Assembly (NCBI RefSeq): GCF_037392515.1 | Contig: NC_090291.1 | Coordinates: forward strand, 19,756,001 to 19,820,000 | Length of the DNA: 64,000 nucleotides | Source: Haliotis asinina | Taxonomy: Eukaryota; Mollusca; Gastropoda; Lepetellida; Haliotidae | Direction: 5' to 3' | Shown here: positions 38,861 through 50,800 of the stretch, one piece after another | Layout of the letters: the number at the start of each line of letters is the position of its first letter | Numbering within the stretch: position 1 is the stretch's first letter | The notes under the pieces: model-generated | The model's input: only the letters and a program-made list of their open reading frames with translations | The model's database searches: none | What the model was told of the DNA's origin: nothing | Translations under genes and position numbers: made by a program

Positions 38861-39965
38861 ATGTAAGGGGTTTGGGTACCTAATAAACAGTACTTTTACG
38901 AAGACGCAATGCATGGCATGTTAATCGTTAAAAGAACAAGTATTGTATGTATACAGTGAGTTAATGTTCGAAAGCAGAGGCCATATCTGTGTATGGCCTA
39001 TGGTGAGATTTTGCACTGGCCAGTATATTACTCAAAACTCCTTACTTCATTCATATCCAATATCAAGTATGTAGCACCTTCAATAATCCATAGTCATTAA
39101 AGTATGAGAAATTGTGGATTTCTCGATGTTTGATGCGTACGTCATTGATCCTTTATATGACGTTATAACGTCATAACATCAAACAATCAACTTATTAAGT
39201 TAAGCTAAAGGTAACTTAGTTTATAAAGTTGATCATGATGTTGAACATACTATCATCGGCTTAATGGCAAAAGAAAATTAATGTTAGTAAAATTTCACAT
39301 GGAATGTGGGCTCTAGTGTGCCTCAGTCTAAGTAAACTTAATCTCAGCACTTTTCGTTACACTCCACTACTGAGTGTCAGAAGTGGAGTAACTTCAGCCA
39401 GTCATCTGTTAAATATGCATAATCATTTGTCGACTTACTAGGATTATATAAGAGCTTCGTACAACCAGTGATAGGAAGGAAACGAGAAGTGGATCTGATT
39501 ATAGATTGCATCGGAATTACCCTTTTACTGTAAATCTGGTTCCGTCGACGAGAATATTGCTAAACGCAGTGTAAAACTAAACTCACTCACTTTTACTGTA
39601 AAAGGGTCTCTCGGTTTTGTTTGTTTTGTTTTGTTTGTTTTGTTTTGGTTTTTTTTGGTTTTTTGTTTTGTTTTTTGTTGTTGTGTGTGGGGTTTGGTTT
39701 TTTTAGAAATCACATTTCGAAATAAATATACGTAAAAAGTTCCTTTGGCAGTATTCTGAAAATCTAAGAAGTCAGTCATTCGTTGTAATGAGTAAGGATT
39801 ATCACATCGGCGGATCATATAAGTTGTTGGAAGTCACACGCGCTTCACGGGGCGAGTTGTGTCACGCAGGCAGTGCATGTTTCACAATTGTTCAAGTGAT
39901 TATTGAGACAACGACGTATGTTCTTAAGCGTCAGAAAGCCCATATGACGATGATTGGTTGGGATC

Positions 39966-40180
39966 GGTTGTTGTTTTACGCCTCGCTTAGCGAAACTTTC
40001 GCTATAGGCAAAAGTGTCTAAATAATCGAGCCGGGAGTTGACAATCCAGTGATCAACAGCATGAAGATCGATCTCATGTCAACCAAGTCAGCGAGTCTGA
40101 CCACCCGACTATGTTAGTCATCTCTTACGACTAGCATGGGTTGCTGAAGACCAGTTCTAATCCGGGTCTTCACGGGTCCA
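39966..40180 (-). mobile_element. Class B SINE-like repeat
   Basis: TGTTTTACGCCTCGCTTAGC, GACAATCCAGTGATCAACAG, GTCAACCAAGTCAGCGAGTC and CATGGGTTGCTGAAGACC, ending GGGTCTTCACGGG. Confidence 0.75.
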
Positions 40181-40273
40181 TAGCACCTGATATATTTTGT
40201 GAATAGTTTTTACACTAGTGTGTAGCACACGTAGAAAGAAATTCAGATTTGTTGTCGTACAACACACAGCCTT

Positions 40274-40347
40274 GTTTCAGTATGTTCACAGCACCGTAAC
40301 ACGATACATAGTCATGGTGCTGTGAACACATCTACACTGAAACATGA
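40274..40347. other. Imperfect inverted repeat (hairpin-forming, ~74 nt)
   Basis: GTTTCAGTATGTTCACAGCACC pairs with GGTGCTGTGAACACATCTAC then ACTGAAAC. The stem is 12 bp plus 8 bp, separated by an asymmetric internal loop (2 versus 8 nt), with a terminal loop of about 22 nt. Confidence 0.6.
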
Positions 40348-41635
40348 CTGTAAGCTAATTTTAAGTTGAGAACAGTTTCAAAACAGGATCTCCTACAGAC
40401 ATGTACCGCTTTAAATTAACAAGAAAAATTGTTAAATGGATTATGTTTAGGTTGTGATGTCATTCGAATCTCATGTCCAAACTAACAGGTTTCCTGATTA
40501 ACTTACTTTTTCTGAAATAATGTAAGAATTGTGTTAATAACTGTTGTCATCCTGTATAATAGCGACGTTTCGTTTTCGATATCTCGTGTACGATATTTCG
40601 GCACATCAGTAAAGTCGATATTGACCAGATCTACGGGAACAGTTTTCAGTGAACAAAATGGCTCTCCGATCTTGTTGATCAACGGTTGAAGGGAAGTAAT
40701 TATGATATTGCTGAGAACGTATAGGTCTGCTTAATAGCAAATACCGCTCATTCATTTCTCTGGCCCATGTTAAAAAACTGATGTATTATAACCTAGTATA
40801 TGCTGTCATTGTTAGTAAAACGTCATTCCCTTCCATCTATTTCACAAAACGAGTTTCATCATTTGCATGCCACAAAATGTCCCTAGTCGTCACTTTCGGG
40901 GTTATCTCCCTTTGAGCATATGTCGATCTGTATCAGCCAGTGTGTTCTTCATGCAGTTCTTAAAAGATTCATATTAAAGTGAATGGTCACTCCCACGGAA
41001 AAACGCGAAGTACTCACTGCAGGTATTTTTCTGTTTATAATATGTTGTACAGATATTTATCGATATAATTGTAACGATAACTTCTAGAGAGACCTATAAC
41101 AGTTTTGATTCAGTCCATGAATTAGATATCAGATTCAAGACATTCTTAGAACGATTATGCCGCGTTTTCCAGTACAATAGTTAGATGTTACCCCAGATTC
41201 ACTGAAACAATGTTCTTGAGCCCTTTTATCCAATAGAAATTCTAAGTTAGACTGCAATATAATATCCGCGGATAATACTGTGATTGGTAGATGATTTAGG
41301 GTCAACATTTCCGCGCGTCTGTCCTGTTGTCTTGATTTTGAAATCGAACTTCAATTTCAGGTGTTTGTAAATATTACATGCGCGGATGCGCGTAGGAAAT
41401 GTTCTGCATTCGCTTTATGGTTATAACTAATAAACGTTTATGCTTACGAAAAGTATATCATATTTGCCAAAAACAAATACGTTGTTTTGTTGTTGCAACA
41501 TTCATGATAAATTTAAAACCAACCTATTTAGCCATTATCCTGCAATATACTATATATATGCTATCATAGAAAATGATTTTATATATTTACAGGCAGTAGG
41601 TTATGTGTCCTGGTATATATTGTCGTTAAAACAAA

Positions 41636-41649
41636 GTTTCCATGGTGAT
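41636..41649 (+). promoter_or_regulatory. X-box-like (RFX) palindrome upstream of TSNAXIP1
   Basis: GTTTCCATGGTGAT matches the palindromic X-box GTTGCCATGGTAAC at 11 of 14 positions. It lies about 120 bp 5' of the start codon. RFX factors drive many ciliary genes; use here is inference. Confidence 0.4.
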
Positions 41650-41654
41650 TCAAG

Positions 41655-41687
41655 ATGGCGCCGAGTAACAATCGTAGATGGTTGTGA
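41655..41687 (+). other. Upstream ORF in the TSNAXIP1 leader
   Basis: ATGGCGCCGAGT… to TGA, 10 codons, in a YY1-like context (CAAGATGGCGCC). A second short uORF (ATGATGACTGTCACGGTTTAG) follows before the main start. Whether both lie in the mRNA depends on the transcription start, which is not visible. Confidence 0.35.
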
Positions 41688-41771
41688 TTTTCGAAGTAGG
41701 ATTCCTACGAAACTTTTCGTGTTTTGTGAACAAAATGATGACTGTCACGGTTTAGCGATTTATTAGTTCAG

Positions 41772-41818
41772 ATGGCGGAAACTAAACTTGCCTTGGCAAG
41801 ACTGCCACCATTGTCGGG
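41772..41818 (+). CDS. TSNAXIP1 coding exon 1
   Basis: Encodes MAETKLALARLPPLS plus two bases; donor TCGGG|gtaagt. Not conserved in sequence; chosen because frame and phase join exon 2 and stops lie upstream. Confidence 0.8.
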
Positions 41819-44800
41819 GTAAGTGGTCAGAAGAAATAGTGAAGGAAATATATTGTTGTTAGCGATACTTGGTTATCCAGCAGAAAGTTATATTCTGTTA
41901 CATAGTGAAAGATGTGAATATCATTTCATTGTATGGATGCTGCCCGTACTTTATTGACAAACCTGACCCTATTATATATAAAATTGCAAAAATATGCAAC
42001 ATCGTGATCATCTAATTGGTTTATTTTGTTTATTCATATATCATGGCGATGACGTTGGATTCATATAGCGAATCCAAAATATATGTATATATGTGCAGTA
42101 AGTGATGCCAGCAGCTCCACTTGTTCGGTCCTGACATTCTTTTCCAAGAGGTGATTATTCATTACCTACACAGTGTAAAAATGAGATTTGATACATCATG
42201 AGACAGGCCAATCAATAAATTATATGATTTGTATAATAACATGTTGAAGCAAGTTTCACCAATATCATGAAGGACTAAGTTAAATATGTTCAGAATTTTG
42301 CCTCAGAATTTTTATACAGAGTAATTACAGAGCTATAACCTAAATTCATGGATAACTTTGATTCGTGGATCACGGAAATTATCATGTCAACTCGTAAATT
42401 ATGTTGTGACTGATGTTTTGATGTACCACCCCTTGCTTATAAAATAGTTCTGAATCACTCCATTACATGCAAGTACACTAGATATATTTTTCCAGCATTG
42501 AGAAGATAGCCCCAGATCACTAATACCACCATTGCCAAACTTTATTTTTACAAAATGTCAAGTAAAGAAGAGACCGTTAGCTCCAACCTTCACACTTCTT
42601 GTCATCTGCTTTCATTGGGCATTCATACATGGTGATATGAAGTAATCAGCTATGTAATCCACAAAACAAGGTGACGTCACATTTTGTGGGCACATGAATG
42701 GGCGATGATTGCCAATGGCTTCCGTAAACAAATGTTTCATTCACGAGTGGAATATTTGGCATTTTCAATGTGCTGAATGAATGATGGAAATAATCAATGC
42801 ATATACAACATGAAATCATGCATTTAAAATATCAATTCCACCATTATATCCACGAATCAAGGTTATGCTGATGTATAATTGTAGACTGTGTTAACAATCT
42901 TGCTGTATCAAAAATCAGTATCTCTAGTCACTAGAAAAAATATAAGAACACAATTTTCAGTATTATTGTGTCAAAGTGTATGGATCAGTTTAGTCTGATT
43001 TCACTAAACCAGATGACTTTTTTATCATGCTTCATAAAACTAGCGAGTCCAGTTCTTATATAGATAGATAGTTTACCAACTTAGGTACATATTGATGCAA
43101 GTCAAATTTCCAGAAATTACCTGCTATGCTCGTAATTACTTTGACAAACAAGACGATCAAAACTTTCAGTGGGAAAATAGCCAGCATCTCACCAAGAGCC
43201 ACCAACCGTTTTGATGTGTTTGGCGGTCCCAGCTACAAATTAGAGAACAAGGAATATCCACTACCACTACCAAATACACTTAAGGTATGTCTCAATTTAC
43301 GTTGCAGGCTTCATGCTTCCATATATTTGCATGATGAATTTATCTGTTGCAGTTATTCCGAAGAATCTAGTACAGCGTGTGTGTAAAATTTTGGATGGCG
43401 ACAGATTGTCAGTTATATGTTCAAATTTTGTATCTCTTCCACTGTTGTGTATATGTCAATGAAAGAAGGACAGGTAGCAATGTTGTCAGTATATACAGTG
43501 TCTTATTTGGACTTGTTTATGATGTATCATTTCCAGCTATATCCTACCAGATCAAACAGACATTCCATGATATAACTGCATTATTGTTCAAAGCTCACAA
43601 ACTCACTCACTCACTCCCCCGGATGATGGGGTAGCCTAGCAGATAAAGCATTTGCTCATCATGCCAAAAAACCCGGGTTCGATTCCCCACATGGTTAGAA
43701 TGTGTGAGGCCCATTTTTGGTTCCCCCCGCTGTGATATTGCTGGAATATTGCTAAAAGTGGCATAACACAAAACTCACTCACTTACTTATTGTTCAGATT
43801 TTTTGTTACTGCCTTTATTTTGTAAACTTACATATTTAAGTGGTAACTTAGATTCAAGAACATATTGAGGCCCCCAGGCCCCCTGAATTTCAAATACCTT
43901 GATGATGTGGTATGCTGCTCATTAAGGGTGAAGCTAAGTATTGTAATATCAATGTAATTCGAAAATGCTAGTTGGCAAATAGAGGAAGCAAATTTTTTGT
44001 TACCTCCCTCCAGTGCTTGTGCATTTTTATGTAGCATATGAGTCCCAAAGATGGCGGCATGATTGGTCATCTCTGCCAGCATTTTGTTTGGTTCTATTTA
44101 TGCATTCTAAATTCAAAACACAGAATTATGCAACATACTGTGATATGCATAGAAATACATCATAGAATTTTTGTGATACGCTTTGAGTGAGTTGGATTAA
44201 AATTACATCATTTTTAGCATTATTTCAGTAGTCATGACAGGGGACACAAGAAATAGGCTTCAAACATTGTACACGTGGGGAATAGAACCCCCGTCTTTGG
44301 CACTTAACCACTGGGCTACCCCACCAGCCCGATACTTTAAACCTCCATAACCAATCCATGCAGCTCATAATATCAGCTTCCGGGTTGTCAGTTCGAAGTA
44401 ATCAAGTAATTTCTCATGACCATTTTACCTGAAACCAGATCAATGTAATTCCTTTGAAGTACTTGTTGAAGCCCGTTATCATCATGTCTCATCCATTCCA
44501 GCCTTATGTGGACACCAAAGCAGGAGAGCTGGACACATGGCCAGCACATGCCAGTGGTCAGACACTGGGTGCAACATCAGCCATGTTGTCCAAGAACAAG
44601 AGCCTGGTCATGATAAGCGAGGATGAAAGCGGCAAACCCAGGATGATCCCTAAACCCAGATTCCTGGAACAGCTGGAGAACTTCCTCAAGAAGGAGCTGA
44701 GAGCTCTTGGAGTCACAGAAGTCATACCAAGTGAACTGAGGCTCCAGGTAAATACAACCTTAGTAATCCTGAGTTTGCTCACTTACACACAACAAGTTCC

Positions 44801-47800
44801 AGGTTAGAACTGGTCATCAGCAACCCATGGTTGTCAAGAGGTGACTAATGGGGTTGAATGGTTGACTCATGTCCTCATATCCCAACTGTGAAGATCAATA
44901 CTCATGAAGTCATTGACTGGATTGATTATTTGCAGACCGCTGCCATGTAGTTGGAATATTGATGAGTGTGGCATTAAACAAACAAACAAACAATCAAACA
45001 AATGCAGCTTGTATGTGGATACATATGTGTTCCATTTTGTGTTTATGCTTCAGATTCTCCTCTTTGTATGATACACTGTGGTAAGACTCAAGACTTTCTG
45101 CCTGCACAACTCCCAAGTTCTATCCTTTGAAGTTTCTGAAGATTTCTGTGATTATACTATAAGTTCATATTTCCTTTTAATTTCCTAGGCCCATCGTGAA
45201 GTATTTGAGTACCTGATCGAAGACTTCAAGACATATCGGCACCTGTTGGCAGCCATCAAGAATGAGTACGAGATGATGCTGGCAAGTCAGAGACAGCAGA
45301 TCAGGGAGCTGGAACCACTTCGGGTGAGTTTGTGTCTCTGTGTTATGATCAACCACTTCCAGTGAGTGTATGTCTCAGTATCAGTGTGAACCATTATAGT
45401 TGATTTTGTGTCTCAGTATCAGTGTGAACCACTTTGGTAGAATTTGTGTCTCTGTATCAGTGTGAACCACTTTGGTTGAATTTGTGTCTCAGTATCAGTG
45501 TGAACCACTTTGGTTGAATTTGTCTCTGTATCAGTGTGAACCACTTTGGTTGAATTTGTGTCTCAGTATCAGTGTGAACCACTATGGTTGAATTTGTGTC
45601 TCTGTATCAGTGTGAACCACCATGGCTTTGAAATATTTTGTGTTAGGTTATGTCTCTGCATTTTTTAACCTCTTTGGAGGGATTTTTGTCCATGTGATTT
45701 TGAAATTGAACCATTGCGGTTGTGTCAGAGTGATTGATTCACTTTGCTTTAGTGTGACACTCAACCACTCAAGTTGTATCAATGTGACTGAATATGTTAC
45801 AGTGAGTTTGTTTGAGTGTGACTTTTACTTTCTCCAGTGTGTTTGTGACAGTGTGACTTTCAAGTGGATGAACCAGTTTACAATGTGTGTGAACCCCTTA
45901 ACTGAGTTAAGAACAACATTCCTATCCCTAAGTACACAGTCACTTTCATGAAGTGACTTTATAATTATGTAAGTCTTCAATCATAGCAACCTGATTCTTT
46001 CCTTCAGCAAATGTTGGTGACAGTCTCAGAACAGTGTGACCAGAAAGTCATGGCGCTCCGTGAGGAAGAAAAACAAGGTACAATGGCACTGTGTGTCTAA
46101 AACTTTCACCATTTTGCTTGAAACACTAGAAGTTAGGCCTTTTTGCAATATTTGATGGTGTTACATGAGGCAGGAGTGACGCGCTTGTCCAGGCTGTTTC
46201 AGTTCTCTTTTAGGCAAGCTGGAATTCTATGATTGTTGGTTCAAATCCCAAATTCCTGGTTATTTTGCTTTAAAAGCACTACACCACAGCACCAGGTCAT
46301 CACAAGGCCTAAACATTATCCATTTATTTTAAATTTTAATGTTTCTGAACACCTTGTCATGGATGTTTGTTGTTTGTTTCTTAATGTTGCATACGTTCAA
46401 GCCGTATGATGGCGGTTATTAGATTATTGAATCTGGTTGAGACAGTCTAGTGATTGACATCATGAGCATCAATCTGCACATGTAGGATAAGGTATGAGTA
46501 TGGTTTTACAGCACTTTTAGTAATATGCCAGTAACATTACAGCAGATGCCACTAGAAATGAGCTTCACAGTAATTGTTCCCATGAGTTCAATGGAACCAG
46601 GGTCGAACCTTTTTATCACTAAGCTACCCCACTTGATGTAAGACTTGAGGACATACTCACCTACACACGATATCTTTGCAGAAATTATTCGACTGAAGGC
46701 AGACAACAAAGGGCTTCAGATGCAGATCTCCTCCATGAGGAATCAGCAGAAAGACCTGGAGGAGCAGGTGATCCGACTACAGGAGAAACTGCATGAGGAG
46801 TACCGCAAATATCGGGATGAGTTTGATGCTCGGAAACTGCTTGTGTCCGACATCAACGATCTCCGTTATCAGCAGGAGGACTACCTTGTGTCCAAACAGA
46901 GTCTGCAGGATGCACAGGAGGCCCAGGAAGACCCCATCACACTAAAAATAGCACTTAGGTGAGATAGAATTAAATCTATGATCATATTCTTGTCTGGACC
47001 TGATCACACTTGAAATAAAACTTTGATGAGATAGAATTATTTAAATCTAGGATCTTATTCTTATCTGGACCCCATCACATTTTTAAAAAATCACCTAAGT
47101 GACATAGGGTTAAGACAAGGATCATATTGTTATCTGGACCCCCATCACACTTAAAATAGCACTTACGTGAGATAGGATTAACACAAGGATCATGGTCCTA
47201 TCTCAACACCAACACACTTGAAAGCACTTAAGTCAGACAGGATTAAATATAGGATCACATTCTTATATGAACCATATCAGATTTTGAATAGCACTTAGGT
47301 GAGATAGGATTAACACAAGGATCATATTCTTATCTGATCCCAATCACAACTGAGATAGGACTTAGGAGGTGAGATAGGATTAACACAAGGATCATAATCT
47401 TATCTGATCCCAATCGCAACTGAGATAGAACTTGAGAGGTGAGAGGTGAGATAGGTTTAACAGCACTGACACAAAATTTGTTCTTATCTTGAACTTATCA
47501 TGCTTAAATCAACACTGAGGTGTTACAGGATATTTATGACTGACACAATGATCATATTGATCTTGACCCTGTCACAGTCAGTATTTTGCTGACGTGAGAT
47601 ATGATTATCTGGGCTTGTGACTTGTCTACATGTCTGAATGTTCAATTCTGCATCTGCTTATTGAAGGTAAAGAGATTTGCTGATGTTCAAGCATAAATGA
47701 AAATTTCTGAATCAGATGACCTTCAGAACCCTGAGATTGTATCATACTGTCTGTATTACATGTGTTTCTCATGCTGCTGGTTACAGGAAGGCACGTGAGG

Positions 47801-50800
47801 ATGAGAAAAATGCCACACAGCGACTGAATGAGATGATAGCTAACTATGGGGATGTTATTCCCAGACGAGACTTCGAGGCATTAGAAGCCAAGTATAAGGT
47901 ATGATACTACACTGCCAGGGATAGAATAAACATTGTACTTGGTGAAAAGAACCTTTAGATGAGAAATATGTTGTGAGATAAATTCATAATTGTTGACCTG
48001 ACTATGAAGTATTCTGTCACAGCCACACCACACAGTCATGAATGTCACAACCGTCCCATCTGTTCCATACACGGTCCTTAGTATGAGGCTCATCCTTCAG
48101 TTGGTTGAAATCTATAACCTGTTTATGTATATTATATAAACTAATAAAATGCTTTTATTTATATCTGTGATATTATAGTTGTTATGGTTATCCTTTTTCA
48201 GCATTTTTTTATGATCTGTGTTTATGTATAATGCATGGATAACTTGGTTTATTCAATACAAGGCTGAAATACTGTAACTATGTCACATTTGTCACTTACT
48301 CATGTCATTTTTGTCACAACACCATATTACATTTGTCATCACACTAATGTCACATTTGTCACCACACCATCTCACATTTGTTTTCACACTGTCACATTTG
48401 CCAACTTGTCATATTTGTCACCACAGTTGTTACTGTAGTATGTCACATTTGCCACCACACCTGTGTCACATTTGTCTCCACTCTGTCACATTTGCAACCA
48501 TGTCATATTTGTCACCACAGTTGATACCATAGTATGTCACATTTGCCACCACACCTGTGTCACATTTGTCTTCACGCCATGTTACATTTGTCACTACAAC
48601 ATGTCACATTTGTCACCACACTGTCACTTTTGTCACCACACTATATCATATTTCTCATCACACCATGTCACTTTTGTCACCACACTGTCTCACATTTGTC
48701 AGCACACCATATTATATCTGTCACCACACCATGCCACGTTTGTAACCGTGTCACATTTTCACGGTGCCATGTCACAGTTCTCACATTTGTCACCACATTG
48801 TTACATTTGTCACCCTATTGTGTAACATATGTCTCCCCACTGCCACATTTGTCACCACACCATCCCACATTTGTCACCACACCATGTCACATTTGTCACC
48901 ACACCATGTCACACTTATCATCATATGTCACTTGGTTCCAGAAACTAGAGGAGGAGAGTCAAGTCTCAAAGAACGACTTCATGAAACTACAGGCTGAGCA
49001 TGAGTAAGCAATAACTTGAATAAATTCACTGATGACATACTATGAGAGGAAAGAGGAAATTAACTACAGTAGACAACCTACTCACAAGTGGTTATTATCG
49101 CATGCTGTCATGGTATAGTGAAACTCCTGATGTTAGACAGCATTAACTCAATCAGTGATAATGAAGAGACATAGAATTTGACGCTGTCATCATGGAAAAT
49201 ATAACAAATTCTTATATTTGAATAACACGTGATGACTTAAAAAGACGCTGTGTAGACAGGTTTTTTTGTGTTTCAAGTCTTTCATGGGAACCACTGTGGT
49301 CTCATAAGTACATAACTTATCGGCATTGTATGTTTCCAGAGCTCTGCTTGATGTACAGAAGCAGGTGACACAGCAGAGAGATGATTTTTACCTGGAGCTG
49401 GAGACTCTCAAGAGGAGTTCCACACCAAGGTGAGTATGACAATTTTACAGCATCAGCTGATATCAACACATTGCCATGACGCAGACTTAAACATTGGCAC
49501 TATCTTCATACCAACACAAACATCAGCACTCCTTCATGCATTCACATCAACACACAGTGGGGTGGGGTACCCTAGTGACGAACACCCAGGTTCAGATCCC
49601 AGGTACAGTGAGTGAGACCTATCTCTTGGGTCCCCTGCTGTGATATTGGCTGAGTATTGCTACATTAGTGGTGTAGGACCAAACTCAGTCACATCAACAC
49701 AGACTTTAACACAACTACAGACATCAACACACTGTTTCCACACAAAAAGACACCAACTGAGGTGTCGGTCCTGACTGACTCTTTCACTAGACAGGACGTC
49801 TATATTGTTTCAGGCCCGACTGGGACCGGTGTGCTGACCACATCAATGGAGGCCTGGCGCGGTGGAAGGAGATGGCAGAGGGCAAGAGGAGCAATGAGCT
49901 GGTGGATGTGCTACTCACTGAGATTGGGTCAGGTGGACTTGTCGACTCTGCTGGGGCAGACTACTTTGATCCTAAGGTGAGATGATTTCACAAGATGAAC
50001 AACAGTCTTCTTACAATACAGTGTGAATATGTAGGGAAAGATTTAATGGAAAATATGTTACAAAACATACTAGGTGATGCATCAAGTCAAAAGTGGCTCC
50101 TTGTTAACCATTGTTTGAAATGTTAGTCTTAATCAGTCATGAACAGGATCTGGTGGTGACTTGACTGACTGAAGTCATCATGGGCCCGTGCTTATAATAT
50201 CAACCACTGGTTTGAGTGGTCAAAACACCTACTTACAGATCTCCGTACTGGTCACTGGAATATTTATGAGTGTAGCATCACACAACATTCACTCTATTCA
50301 TATTGGTTACCTTACAGTGTGTTTTCTTGGCTCTCAAGTATTTGACAGAGCTACAAATAATCACACATTGCATAAGACTCCAATCTTATATTAGTCAAAT
50401 GTGTTTCACTGTAACTGTATCTTCTTTCAGGGCAGTGGTGAGGATGTGCCTGCCTATCTGAAATCTGAGGGTCAGGTCCGAAACAGGCGCCTGGGCAAGA
50501 GAGACTGCTCACTCCTCATCAAGGATATCTGGCGGGAAAAGGGCGCCCATGATGCCCAAGTGAGTGGTTTGACAGTTGGAGTGAGTGAGGGAGTGAAATT
50601 TAAAGTCATTTTGGCAATATTTCAGCCTTAGTGTCACTGAGACAATGTGTACAGTGGAACTGTTTTTGAAAATCGTCAACAAGGGACAGCATAATAACTA
50701 GCAGAAGTTCGAAAATTGACTTAAAACTAGTCATAGAACTGTACACTATCAGAGTAGTCATGTCAGCAGCTGGAGCAAAATAACACAAAATGAATGTTAA

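Larger units (their letters stand above)
38861..41635. other. Intergenic region between divergent RanBP9/10 and TSNAXIP1
   Basis: About 2.8 kb with no supported gene. Holds a class A tail fragment at 39548–39594, a T/G-rich low-complexity run at 39610–39705, a class B copy at 39966–40180 and an imperfect inverted repeat at 40274–40347. The rest shows nothing recognisable. Confidence 0.75.

Noticed and set aside
39788..40021. 77-codon plus-strand ORF in the divergent intergenic region
   Set aside because: Runs into a class B repeat copy and shows no similarity or splice context.
40274..40347. microRNA precursor
   Set aside because: The internal loop is strongly asymmetric and no seed of a known family was recognised; kept only as an inverted repeat.
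43621..43788. tRNA gene, because of A- and B-box-like motifs
   Set aside because: The sequence continues into a SINE body and ACTC tail and the cloverleaf is not intact; the same applies to the other class A copies.
43828..44082. 84-codon minus-strand ORF within TSNAXIP1 intron 2
   Set aside because: No recognisable domain, no splice-consistent partner exons; likely chance or repeat-derived.
48302..49007. His/Cys-rich ORFs in intron 7 of TSNAXIP1
   Set aside because: Generated by the 22-bp minisatellite; no family similarity and they overlap the exon 8 acceptor.
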